Source: CAIWHR01 sp963811685
Lineage (GTDB): Bacteria; Pseudomonadota; Gammaproteobacteria; Burkholderiales; Casimicrobiaceae
Assembly: GCA_963811685.1 (NCBI GenBank)
Contig: CAWESK010000018.1
Coordinates: forward strand, 84,917 to 148,916
Direction: 5' to 3'
Length of the DNA: 64,000 bases
Below, piece after piece: positions 14,973-23,307 of this stretch (the first letter of the stretch is position 1; every line of letters starts with the position of its first letter). A model generated the notes under the pieces. It was not told the origin of the DNA. It saw only the letters and a program-made list of their open reading frames with translations, and did not search any database. The position numbers and the translations under genes were made by a program.

Positions 14973-16946
14973 CTAATCGCTCTCGTCGTCCGCAGCGGCG
15001 GGCGCCGGACCGGTCGGCGCCGGCTCCGTCGGCACCTTCCCCGTGAGGTAGTAGTCGAACACCTGCCGCGCGATCGGCGCCGCAGCCTGCGCGCCGAAGC
15101 CGCCGTTCTCGACCAGCACCGAGACCGCGATGCGCGGCTTGTCCGCCGGCGCGTAGGCGATGAACCACGCGTGATCGCGCAGCCGCTCGTCGATCTTGGT
15201 CGAGTACTTCTCGCCCTTGAGGGAGAACACCTGCGCCGTTCCCGTCTTGCCCGCGCTCACGTAGGGCGTCTTCACGAACGCGGCGGCGCTGGTGCCTTCC
15301 CTGTTCACGCCGACCAGCGCGTTCTTGACGAACGCAAGATGCTCGGGCTTCATCGGCACCGTGTACGACGGCTCCGGCACGACCTCGCGGACGGCGCCGG
15401 TACGCACGTCGCGGACGTCCTTTACGAGGTGCGGGCGGAAGGCGACGCCGTTGTTCGCAATCGTCGCGATCGCATGCGCCTGCTGGATCGGGGTGAAGGC
15501 GTTGTAGCCCTGACCGATGCCCGCGGAAATGCTGTCGCCGAGGTACCACTTGCGGTGCTCCTCGCGGAATTCCTTGCCGGCGAAGCGCGTGCGCTTCCAC
15601 TCGCGCGACGGCAGCACGCCGGTGAGCTCGCCGTCGATGTCGATGCCGGTCTTCTGGCCGAAGCCGAGCTGCGACAGGAAACGCGCGTTGTCGTCGATGT
15701 CCGTCTCGCTCGCGAGAATGTAATAGTAGGTGTCGCACGATGCGACGATGGACTTGTACATGTCGACGGTGCCGTGGCCTCCCGGCTTGTCGTCGCGGAA
15801 GCGGTGTGCCTGTCCGGGGATCTGGAAATATCCGGGATCGAAGATCGTCTGCGTCGGCGTGCGCTTGCCGGTGGCGAGCGCGGAGAGCGCGAGAAACGGC
15901 TTGATCGTCGACCCCGGCGGGTAGGCGCCGCGCAGGGGCCGGTTGAGGAGCGGCTTGTCCGGCGAATCGTTCAGCATCTCCCAGTTCGCGGAATCGATGC
16001 CTTCGACGAACAGGTTGGGATCGAAGCCCGGCTTCGAGACGAACGCGAGCACGTCGCCGGAAGAAGGTTCGATCGCGACCAGCGCGCCGCGCCGCTCGCC
16101 AAACGCCTTCTCGGCGATCTCCTGCAGCTTGATGTCGAGCGAGAGGCGCAGATCGTTGCCGGAAACCGGCGGCGTGCGCGACAGCGTGCGCACGGCGCGG
16201 CCGGCGGCATCGACCTCGACCTCCTCGAAGCCGGTCTTGCCATGCAGTTCCCGCTCATACGAGAGCTCGACGCCGATCTTGCCGATGTAATCCGAGCCCT
16301 TGTAGTTCGCCACCTCGTTCCACTCGTCGATGCGCCCGACGTCGCGCTCGTTGATGCGGCCGATGTAGCCGACGACGTGCGATGCGATTTCGCCGTACGG
16401 ATACTGCCGGAACAGCCGCGCCTTGATCTCGACGCCGGGGAAGCGGTAGCGGTTGACGGCGAAGCGCGCAACCTCCTCGTCGGAAAGCCTTGTCCGCAGC
16501 GGGAGGCTCTCGAAATTCTTCGACTCTTCCAGCAGCTTGCGGAAGCGCTTGCGGTCGCGCGGCTGCACGTCGACGATGGTGGCGAGCGCGTCGATCGTCT
16601 CGTCGAGATTCTTCACCCGCGACGGCTGGATCTCCAACGTGTACGCCGAGTAGCTTTGGGCGAGGACAACGCCGTTGCGGTCGGTGATCACGCCGCGGTT
16701 GGGAACGATCGGGACGATCGCGATCCGGTTGGTCTCGGCCAGCGTCTGGTAGTGATCGTGCAGCACGACCTGCAAATAGAAAAACCGCGCGAAGAGCCCG
16801 CCGAAGGCGACGACGACCAGCACGCCGGCAAGGCCCAGGCGGCGCCGGAACAGGAACACCTCGCGCTCCGGGTTGCGCATTTCCTGCTTCCCGAAGTCGC
16901 CGTCGTAGCGGCGACTGCGGGAGCTGAAGAGGAGGCGGCGGGCCAT
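14973..16946 (-). CDS. mrdA: Penicillin-binding protein 2 (peptidoglycan D,D-transpeptidase)
   Basis: 657 residues: a single membrane anchor (GLAGVLVVVAFGGLFARFF), the PBP dimerisation domain, then the transpeptidase domain. Active-site motifs are present: Ser346 in PPGSTIKPF (SxxK), SCD in IVASCDTYYY (SxN variant usual for PBP2) and KTGTAQ near residue 567. It cross-links peptidoglycan during elongation as partner of RodA. The start follows the mreD stop by 12 bases. Normal length and intact. Confidence 0.97.
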   Translation of the reverse strand: MARRLLFSSRSRRYDGDFGKQEMRNPEREVFLFRRRLGLAGVLVVVAFGGLFARFFYLQVVLHDHYQTLAETNRIAIVPIVPNRGVITDRNGVVLAQSYSAYTLEIQPSRVKNLDETIDALATIVDVQPRDRKRFRKLLEESKNFESLPLRTRLSDEEVARFAVNRYRFPGVEIKARLFRQYPYGEIASHVVGYIGRINERDVGRIDEWNEVANYKGSDYIGKIGVELSYERELHGKTGFEEVEVDAAGRAVRTLSRTPPVSGNDLRLSLDIKLQEIAEKAFGERRGALVAIEPSSGDVLAFVSKPGFDPNLFVEGIDSANWEMLNDSPDKPLLNRPLRGAYPPGSTIKPFLALSALATGKRTPTQTIFDPGYFQIPGQAHRFRDDKPGGHGTVDMYKSIVASCDTYYYILASETDIDDNARFLSQLGFGQKTGIDIDGELTGVLPSREWKRTRFAGKEFREEHRKWYLGDSISAGIGQGYNAFTPIQQAHAIATIANNGVAFRPHLVKDVRDVRTGAVREVVPEPSYTVPMKPEHLAFVKNALVGVNREGTSAAAFVKTPYVSAGKTGTAQVFSLKGEKYSTKIDERLRDHAWFIAYAPADKPRIAVSVLVENGGFGAQAAAPIARQVFDYYLTGKVPTEPAPTGPAPAAADDESD

Positions 16947-16958
16947 TAGGGCCAGCCT

Positions 16959-17501
16959 TCAGCGATCGGCAGGCGAGCGCGGCGGGCGCTGCGGCCATTG
17001 GAGGACCACCGACACGAGCGGCCACAGCAGCGCGCCGACGAGCGGCGGGGCCGCATAGGTCCAGCGCGGCATCGTGGCGCCGCCTACGAAGCGAATCAGG
17101 AGCACGAGCGCCGCGCACAGCAGGAGCAGAACGGCGACCTGCGCCGCCTGCTGCCACGGCGGGAACCGCAGCACGCGACGGCGGAAATACTCGGCCGCAT
17201 AAGCGAGAAACGCGTAAGCGAGCGCATGCTGGCCGAACACCGTGCCGTCGCCGACATCCATCACGAGTCCCACGCACCACGCAACGCCGACGCCGACGAA
17301 CCGCGGCTCCTGGATGCACCAGTAGAGCAGCACCAGCGCGAGGAAGTCGGGACGAAGCGCGAGCGCGACGCCGGAAAGCGGCAGCAGGTTCGCGAACAAC
17401 GCGAGTATGAGCGTCAGCACGATGAACCACGGCCGCGCCGGCAGCAGGATTTCCTCGGGCGTCGCGGGAGAAAGCGGCATGAGATAGGGCAATGCCATCA
17501 T
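16959..17501 (-). CDS. mreD: Rod shape-determining protein MreD
   Basis: 180 residues with five to six membrane helices (FIVLTLILALFANLLPL, FLALVLLYWCIQEPR, GVAWCVGLVMDVGDGTVFGQ and further). The GLVMDV...GQHALAY segment is typical of MreD. It belongs to the membrane part of the elongasome. Its ATG overlaps the mreC TGA (ATGA, 17498-17501), so translation is coupled. The first two codons are both ATG; either could start. Confidence 0.93.
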   Translation of the reverse strand: MMALPYLMPLSPATPEEILLPARPWFIVLTLILALFANLLPLSGVALALRPDFLALVLLYWCIQEPRFVGVGVAWCVGLVMDVGDGTVFGQHALAYAFLAYAAEYFRRRVLRFPPWQQAAQVAVLLLLCAALVLLIRFVGGATMPRWTYAAPPLVGALLWPLVSVVLQWPQRPPRSPADR

Positions 17502-18418
17502 CCGCCCCGCCGGCGACCCTTGCCTGCTTTCTTTCCGGCGTCGGCATCGGCGGGCTCGTCCGGCCGCGCGGGCAGCGCCGATGCATGCCCCAGCACGAGC
17601 AGGTATTCGCTGCGGTCGACGCCCGCGAGCGGCTCGGTCGTGATGCGCGCGAACATCTGCCCGGTTTCGCGCTCGAGTGTGGCCACGCGCGCGACCGCGA
17701 GGCCAGGCGGATAGGTGCCGTCGATGCCCGAGGTGACGAGGAGGTCGCCCTGGCGGATGTCCGCGTTGGGCGACATGAAGCGAAGCTCCGGCAGATGGCC
17801 GGCGCCGGCGCCGAAGAGCACGCTCCGCACTCCGCTGCGCTGGACCTTGACCGGCACCGCATGGTCCTTGTCGGTAACGAGCGTCACTTCCGCCATGAAC
17901 GGCAGCACGCGCGTCACCTGCCCCACGACCCCCTGCGCGTCGATGACCGCGTCGCCGGCGTTGAGATCCGCATCCGCCCCCTTGTTGACGAAGAGCTTCT
18001 GCGCGAACGGATCGCGGCCGGTGTAGAGCACCTCGACCACCGTGGCCGCCCCGCCGTAGCGCGGCCGCAGGTCGAGGAGCGCCCTGAGCCGTGCGTTCTC
18101 GCTGCTCGTGCTCGCCTGCCCCTGGGCAGCCGGAGCCTGCTCCACCAAGCGGCGCTTCAACGCCTCGTTCTCGCCGGCAAGCTCGCGTTGCGTCGCGAAA
18201 TAGCTGCCGACGTACGCGATCGCTTCGCCCGGGACCTGCGCCGCGCGCTGCAGCGGATAGAGCACGATCGCGACCACGTGCCGGATGTTCTCGAGGTAGC
18301 GGTAGCGGGTGTCGAGGAACAGCAGCGACAGCGAAATGAGGCCGAAGAATGCCAACCGCGCCAGCGGCGACGGCCCCCGATGAAAGAACGCGGGCGGCTC
18401 GACCGGGATGTGGCGCAT
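17498..18418 (-). CDS. mreC: Rod shape-determining protein MreC
   Basis: 306 residues: short cytoplasmic N-terminus, one membrane helix (LARLAFFGLISLSLLFL), a coiled-coil stretch (residues about 75-105), then the beta-barrel domain with VVGQVTRVLPFMAEVTLVTD and LLVTSGIDGTYPPGLAVA. It forms a periplasmic scaffold linking MreB to PBP2. The gene follows mreB but is separated from it by an unusual 265-base spacer with inverted repeats. The C-terminus ends in a lysine/arginine-rich tail. Confidence 0.95.
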   Translation of the reverse strand: MRHIPVEPPAFFHRGPSPLARLAFFGLISLSLLFLDTRYRYLENIRHVVAIVLYPLQRAAQVPGEAIAYVGSYFATQRELAGENEALKRRLVEQAPAAQGQASTSSENARLRALLDLRPRYGGAATVVEVLYTGRDPFAQKLFVNKGADADLNAGDAVIDAQGVVGQVTRVLPFMAEVTLVTDKDHAVPVKVQRSGVRSVLFGAGAGHLPELRFMSPNADIRQGDLLVTSGIDGTYPPGLAVARVATLERETGQMFARITTEPLAGVDRSEYLLVLGHASALPARPDEPADADAGKKAGKGRRRGG

Positions 18419-18520
18419 GACCGTGTTTATGCGCAGGACAGAAGACGTTGCACGTCAGCGGGTAGTCGCCGGGTACGACGCTTCCGGCTCGCGCAACGAC
18501 CAACGGGTTTGCACTTCGGG
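18419..18520. other. mreB-mreC spacer, mreC-proximal part, non-coding
   Basis: This is the mreC-proximal 100 bases of a 265-base gap inside an otherwise tightly packed operon. Possible short frames cross it on both strands, but none has a convincing ribosome site or a recognisable protein. It may hold a secondary promoter for mreCD-mrdA-rodA. I see no clear -10/-35 pair. The remainder of the gap is described under the inverted repeat. Confidence 0.4.
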
Positions 18521-18684
18521 AACCCTTCGCAAAATCCCGGCGAGCGGCCCGAGAGCATCGTTGCAAATGAAGGCCCGCAGCGAGCCCCGAGATAGTACAT
18601 AGACGTACAGCGAGGGGCGAGCCTCATTTGCCCAAGGAGCACGACAAAGCTATCGGGTCGCGCAGCCAATTTTGCGAAGGGTTC
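18521..18684. repeat. Long-range inverted repeat element between mreB and mreC
   Basis: A perfect 15-base arm (AACCCTTCGCAAAAT, 18521-18535) is matched by its exact reverse complement (ATTTTGCGAAGGGTT, 18669-18683), 133 bases apart, with one further base pair just outside. Inside lies a second imperfect pair (GCAAATGAAGGC / GCCTCATTTGC) and G/C-rich inner arms, so the whole block can fold into one large hairpin. The right arm abuts the mreB stop codon (18684-18686). It could attenuate or process the operon transcript or be a dispersed element. No T-run marks it as a simple terminator. Confidence 0.6.
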
Positions 18685-19727
18685 TAGTCGGAGGTGAAGA
18701 TGGTGGAGAGCTTATCCATGTTCTCGAGCGCCTTCCCGCAGCCGCGCACGACGCACGTCAGCGGATCGTCGGCGACGATCACCGGCAGTCCCGTCTCTTC
18801 CATCAGCAGGCGATCGAGATCGCGCAGCAGCGCGCCGCCGCCGGTCAGCACCATCCCGCGCTCGGCGATGTCGGCGCCGAGCTCCGGGGGCGTACGCTCG
18901 AGCGCGCTCTTCACCGCCGAGACGATGCCGTTCAGCGGATCGGTGAGCGCTTCGAGGATCTCGTTGGACGACACGGTGAAGCTGCGGGGGATGCCTTCGG
19001 CGAGGTTTCGACCCTTCACTTCCATTTCCTTGACTTCGGAGCCGGGGAACGCGCTGCCGATCGTCATCTTGATATGCTCGGCCGTTGTCTCGCCGATCAA
19101 CATGCCGTAGTTGCGGCGGATGTAGTTGACGATCGCCTCGTCGAACTTGTCGCCGCCGACGCGCACGCTGCCGGAGTACACCATGCCGCCAAGCGAGATG
19201 ACGCCGACTTCGGTCGTGCCGCCGCCGATATCGAGGACCATCGAGCCGATCGCATCCGAGATCGGCAGGTCGGCGCCGATCGCTGCGGCCATCGGCTCCT
19301 CGATCAGGAACACCTTCGACGCACCGGCACCCAGCGCCGATTCGCGGATCGCGCGCCGTTCGACCTGGGTCGACCCGCAGGGCACGCAGATGATGATCCG
19401 CGGCGACGGCGAGAACAGCCGCGAGTCGAGCACCTTCCTGATGAACTGCTTCAGCATCTGCTCGGTCACGGTGAAGTCGGCGATGACGCCGTCCTTCATC
19501 GGCCGGATCGCCGTGATGTTGCCCGGCGTGCGGCCCAGCATATGCTTCGCGGCGAGCCCGACTTCCTGGATCACGCGCTTGCCGTTCGGGCCGCCTTCCT
19601 GGCGGATTGCGACGACCGAGGGTTCGTTCAGCACGATCCCTTTGCCGCGCACGTAGATCAGCGTGTTGGCGGTGCCAAGGTCGATCGCGAGATCGCTCGA
19701 AAAATAGCCTTTGAAGGACTGGAACAT
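18684..19727 (-). CDS. mreB: Actin-like rod shape protein MreB
   Basis: 347 residues. The actin-fold phosphate loops are clear: DLAIDLGTANTLIYV near the start, LDIGGGTTEVGVISLGG in the middle and GGGALLRDLD near the end. MreB forms membrane-bound filaments directing side-wall synthesis. ATG 19727 (MFQSFKGYFSSD) is chosen because homologues start there, although an upstream in-frame ATG exists at 19763. The first gene of the mreBCD-mrdA-rodA operon, divergent from gatC. Confidence 0.97.
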   Translation of the reverse strand: MFQSFKGYFSSDLAIDLGTANTLIYVRGKGIVLNEPSVVAIRQEGGPNGKRVIQEVGLAAKHMLGRTPGNITAIRPMKDGVIADFTVTEQMLKQFIRKVLDSRLFSPSPRIIICVPCGSTQVERRAIRESALGAGASKVFLIEEPMAAAIGADLPISDAIGSMVLDIGGGTTEVGVISLGGMVYSGSVRVGGDKFDEAIVNYIRRNYGMLIGETTAEHIKMTIGSAFPGSEVKEMEVKGRNLAEGIPRSFTVSSNEILEALTDPLNGIVSAVKSALERTPPELGADIAERGMVLTGGGALLRDLDRLLMEETGLPVIVADDPLTCVVRGCGKALENMDKLSTIFTSD

Positions 19728-19792
19728 GAAGTGCGGGCCCGAGGAGTTGCGGCGGCGCGGCAATGCCGGCGGCCGGGAGTCGATTTGGAGCG

Positions 19793-19821
19793 GTGACTGC
19801 TCGAAAATATGACAATATGAT
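19793..19821 (+). promoter_or_regulatory. Candidate sigma-70 promoter for gatCAB
   Basis: In the 276-base gap between divergent mreB and gatC there is an AT-rich patch with TATGAT (19816-19821, five of six matches to the -10 consensus). It lies 17 bases after GTGACT (19793-19798, four of six matches to TTGACA). Spacing and direction suit transcription of gatC. The leader would be about 175 bases long. No obvious riboswitch or leader peptide was seen. Predicted by eye only. Confidence 0.45.
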
Positions 19822-20003
19822 ACCCTATCACGTCACGCCCGAGCACTGATTTCGAACGGAAAATTGCCGGGAATTGGGGAAAGCGGCCCCGAAGACCGCG
19901 ATCCGGCCGATAACCGCCGATCGCCCCAGCCCGCCCGCCATGGGCTCGGCGCCGACGTCGCCGATACCGATTACCCGCTGCGCCGCCCGCCACCGCCACC
20001 ACC

Positions 20004-20291
20004 ATGTCCCTCACCGCCGCCGACGTCCACCGCATCGCGCACCTCGCGCGCATCGAAATCGATGCTGCGCAGGCCGAGGAAGTCCGCGTGAAGCTCGATG
20101 CGATCTTCGCGATGATCAACGAGCTCAATGCCGTCGACACGAAAGGCGTGGTGCCGATGGCGCATGCGCAGGACGTCATGCTGCCGCTGCGTGAGGACCG
20201 CGTCACCGAGACCGACCAGCACACGCTCTATCAAGCGGTCGCGCCCGCGGTCGAGGACGGTCTGTATCTCGTTCCGAAGGTGATCGAGTAG
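20004..20291 (+). CDS. gatC: Asp-tRNA(Asn)/Glu-tRNA(Gln) amidotransferase subunit C
   Basis: 95 residues starting MSLTAADVHRIAHLARIEI and ending with the GLYLVPKVIE segment, the GatC pattern. GatC wraps around and stabilises the GatA-GatB complex, which converts misacylated Glu-tRNA(Gln) and/or Asp-tRNA(Asn) to the correct forms. It is the first gene of a three-gene operon; gatA begins 11 bases after its stop. Intact. Confidence 0.95.
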   Translation: MSLTAADVHRIAHLARIEIDAAQAEEVRVKLDAIFAMINELNAVDTKGVVPMAHAQDVMLPLREDRVTETDQHTLYQAVAPAVEDGLYLVPKVIE

Positions 20292-20302
20292 TCGGCGGCT
20301 CC

Positions 20303-21779
20303 ATGACTCAAGCGACCATCGTCGAGCTCTCGCAAGCGCTGCACGCGAAGCGCCTGTCCGCCGTCGAGCTCACGCAATCGATGCTCGACCGGATCGCGAA
20401 GCACAATCCGGCGCTCAATGCGTTCGTCACCGTCGATGCCGACGGCGCGCTTGCGGCCGCGAAGGCCGCCGACGCGCGCATCGCGAAAGGCGACGCCGGA
20501 CCGCTGACCGGCATTCCGATTGCGCACAAGGACGTGCTGATGACCGCCGGCCTCAAGACCACGTGCGGCTCGCGGATGCTCGAGAACTTCACCGCGCCCT
20601 ACGACGCATTCGTCGTCGAGGGGCTGAAGCGCGCCGGCACCGTGCTCGTCGGCAAGACGAACATGGACGAGTTCGCGATGGGCTCGTCGAACGAAACCTC
20701 GTACTTCGGCCCGGTCAAGAATCCGTGGAACATCGAGTACGTCCCCGGCGGCAGCTCGGGCGGATCGTCGGCTGCCGTTGCCGCGGGGCTCGTCGCAGGC
20801 GCGACGGGCACCGATACCGGCGGCTCGATCCGGCAGCCGGCGTCGCTGTCCGGCATCTGCGGCCTGAAGCCCACCTATGGCGTCTGCTCGCGCTACGGTC
20901 TCATCGCCTTCGCGTCGAGCCTCGACCAGGCCGGCACGTTTGCGCAGACCGCCGAGGATTGCGCGCTGCTTCTGAACGCGATGGCCGGCCACGATGCGCG
21001 CGACTCGACGTCGCTTGACCGCCCGGTCGAGGATTACACGCGGCTCCTGCGCGAAAAGACGCGCGGCGCAGCCGCTCGCCGGAGTGCGCATCGGCCTGCC
21101 GAAGGAATATTTCGGAGAGGGCGTGGACCCTGACGTCGCCAGCGCGGTCGACGCCGCCCTCGGCGTCCTGCGCACGCTCGGCGCGACGACGCTCGACGTC
21201 GCGCTGCCGAACGTCAACCTGTCGGTCCCGGTCTACTACGTGATCGCACCGGCCGAGGCGTCGTCGAACCTGTCGCGCTTCGACGGCGTGCGCTACGGCC
21301 ACCGCGCGGCGAAGTACGACGACCTCCTCGACATGTACCGCAAATCGCGCGCCGAAGGTTTCGGCGCCGAGGTGAAGCGGCGGATCCTGGTCGGCACCTA
21401 CGTGCTCTCGCATGGCTACTACGACGCGTATTACCTCAAGGCGCAGCAGGTGCGGCGTTTGATCGCCGACGGCTTTCGCCACGCGTACGAGCACTGCGAC
21501 GTCATTCTCGGGCCGACGGCGCCTTCGCCAGCCTTCAAGTTAGGTGCGAAGACGGACGACCCGGTAGAGATGTATCTGAACGACATCTTCACGGTCGCGG
21601 CGAACCTGACCGGCGCGCCGGCAATCTCGATCCCGTGCGGCTTCGACGGCCGCGGCCTGCCGATCGGTCTCCACCTGCAGGCCAACTACTTCAACGAGGC
21701 GAGGATCCTCGACGTCGCGCACCGGTTTCAGCAGGTGACCGACTGGCATCGCAAATCGCCCGCGGGGTTCGCGCGATGA
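20303..21779 (+). CDS. gatA: Asp-tRNA(Asn)/Glu-tRNA(Gln) amidotransferase subunit A (one frameshift)
   Basis: Amidase-signature enzyme that supplies ammonia from glutamine to the GatB site. The Ser-cisSer-Lys triad region is visible: the catalytic-type Lys in GIPIAHKDVLM, and GGSSGGSSAAVAAG with TDTGGSIRQPASLSG. The frame shifts near 21055-21070, between LREKT and the AAQPLAGVRIGLPKEYF segment. The total span is a multiple of three plus one, so a single extra base explains it, giving about 491 residues, the usual size. Because the operon is otherwise intact and the gene is normally required, this is almost surely a consensus error. Confidence 0.92.
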
Positions 21780-23242
21780 GCTTCGAAGTCGTCATCGGCC
21801 TCGAGACGCACGCGCAACTGTCCACCGCGTCGAAGATATTCTCGGGCGCGTCGACGGCGTTCGGCGCCGCGCCGAACACGCAGGCGTCGGCGGTCGACAT
21901 CGCGCTGCCCGGCGTGCTGCCGGTGCTGAACAAGGGCGCGGTCGAGCGCGCGATCCGTTTCGGGCTTGCCGTGGGCGGAGAAATCAACCTGCGCAGCGTG
22001 TTCGCGCGCAAGAACTACTTCTATCCGGACCTGCCGAAGGGGTATCAGATCTCGCAGTACGAAATTCCGGTCGTGCAGGGCGGCTCGCTCCGGATTCCCG
22101 TCAAGGACGGCGAGAAAGTGGTCCGCCTCACTCGCGCCCATCTCGAGGAAGACGCGGGGAAGAGCCTGCATGAGCATGGCACGCAACTGAGTCACGGGGC
22201 GAGTGGCATCGACTTGAACCGTGCGGGCACGCCGCTGCTCGAGATCGTCTCGGAGCCGGAGATGAGCAGCTCCGACGAGGCGATCGCGTACGCCAAGGCG
22301 CTGCACGCACTCGTCCGCTGGATCGGCATCTGCGACGGCAACATGCAGGAAGGAAGCTTCCGCTGCGATGCCAACGTGTCGGTGCGGCGCCCCGGCGCGC
22401 CGCTCGGCACCCGCTGCGAGATCAAGAATCTCAACAGCTTCCGCTTCATGCAGGACGCCATCGACTTCGAGGTGCGCCGGCAAATCGCGCTGATCGAGGA
22501 TGGCGGCACCGTCGTCCAGGAGACGCGGCTCTACGATCCCGACCGGCGCGAGACGCGCTCGATGCGCAGCAAGGAAGACGCGCAGGACTATCGCTACTTT
22601 CCGGATCCCGATCTGCCGCCGCTGGTGATCGACGAAGACTGGGTCCGGCTGATACAAGAGTCGCTGCCGGAACTGCCGCCCGCGATGAAGGCCCGCCTGG
22701 TTCGCGATCACGGCCTCAGCGAGTACGACGCCGCACAGCTCACGATGGATCGGGACGTCGTCGATTATTACGAACAATCCGTGAAATCGTGGCAGCCAGG
22801 CGACACCCGAGCCCATAAGCTGATCGCCAACTGGGTACTGGGCGAGGTATCGGCGGCGCTCAACAAGGCAGAGCTCGACATCAAGCAATCGCCGGTGCAA
22901 CCGGCGCAGCTCGTGGGCCTGCTCAAGCGCATCGCGGACAGCACGATCTCCGGAAAGATCGCGAAGGACGTGTTCGACTCGATGTGGGGCGGCGAAGCCA
23001 GCGGGGAAAATGCGGCCGACGCGATCATCGCGAAAAAAGGCCTGACGCAGATTTCCGATGCCGGTGCCATCGAGAAAATCGTCGACGACGTCATCGCCGC
23101 GAATCCGGCAGTCGTCGCCGAATTCAAGGCCGGCAAGGAGAAGGCGTTCAATTCGCTCGTCGGCAAGGCGATGGCGGCATCGAAGGGCAAGGCCAACCCG
23201 GCGCAGGTCAACACCGTCCTGAAGAAGAAGCTCGGCGTCTGA
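21776..23242 (+). CDS. gatB: Asp-tRNA(Asn)/Glu-tRNA(Gln) amidotransferase subunit B
   Basis: 488 residues: the kinase-like domain starts FEVVIGLETHAQLST and holds the KNYFYPDLPKGYQISQYE block with SGIDLNRAGTPLLEIVSEP. The C-terminal tail is the YqeY-like domain ending NTVLKKKLGV. GatB phosphorylates the misacylated aminoacyl group and binds tRNA. The ATG overlaps the gatA TGA (ATGA, 21776-21779). Intact and normal length. Confidence 0.96.
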   Translation: MSFEVVIGLETHAQLSTASKIFSGASTAFGAAPNTQASAVDIALPGVLPVLNKGAVERAIRFGLAVGGEINLRSVFARKNYFYPDLPKGYQISQYEIPVVQGGSLRIPVKDGEKVVRLTRAHLEEDAGKSLHEHGTQLSHGASGIDLNRAGTPLLEIVSEPEMSSSDEAIAYAKALHALVRWIGICDGNMQEGSFRCDANVSVRRPGAPLGTRCEIKNLNSFRFMQDAIDFEVRRQIALIEDGGTVVQETRLYDPDRRETRSMRSKEDAQDYRYFPDPDLPPLVIDEDWVRLIQESLPELPPAMKARLVRDHGLSEYDAAQLTMDRDVVDYYEQSVKSWQPGDTRAHKLIANWVLGEVSAALNKAELDIKQSPVQPAQLVGLLKRIADSTISGKIAKDVFDSMWGGEASGENAADAIIAKKGLTQISDAGAIEKIVDDVIAANPAVVAEFKAGKEKAFNSLVGKAMAASKGKANPAQVNTVLKKKLGV

Positions 23243-23279
23243 GCGCCGAAGCCGCTCGGTGTTAAGCCGAACTTCCGGA

Positions 23280-23296
23280 CCGCCGCGGAGCGGCGG
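23280..23296. terminator. GC hairpin between convergent gatB and ettA
   Basis: A perfect seven-base-pair stem (CCGCCGC / GCGGCGG) with a GGA loop lies in the 65-base gap between the two convergent genes. It lacks a clear T-run in either direction, so termination may be Rho-assisted. The position is what one would expect for a shared transcription end. Confidence 0.4.
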
Positions 23297-23307
23297 GCTT
23301 GTCCTCA

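Noticed and set aside
12718..16949. Very long open frames opposite the FabH, rodA and mrdA genes (about 1000 and 1300 codons)
   Set aside because: They are antisense to well-recognised genes, are extremely Arg/Ala/Gly/His-rich, and match no domain. They arise because high-GC codon use leaves the other frames free of stops.
18427..18669. An 80-codon minus-strand frame in the mreB-mreC spacer
   Set aside because: It is wholly inside the inverted-repeat element, lacks a ribosome site, and its sequence follows from the repeat. It looks like a by-product of the repeat and not a gene.
20303..21779. Programmed ribosomal frameshifting in gatA
   Set aside because: No slippery heptamer or downstream structure typical of programmed sites is seen, and many unrelated genes have similar breaks. 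A consensus insertion is simpler.
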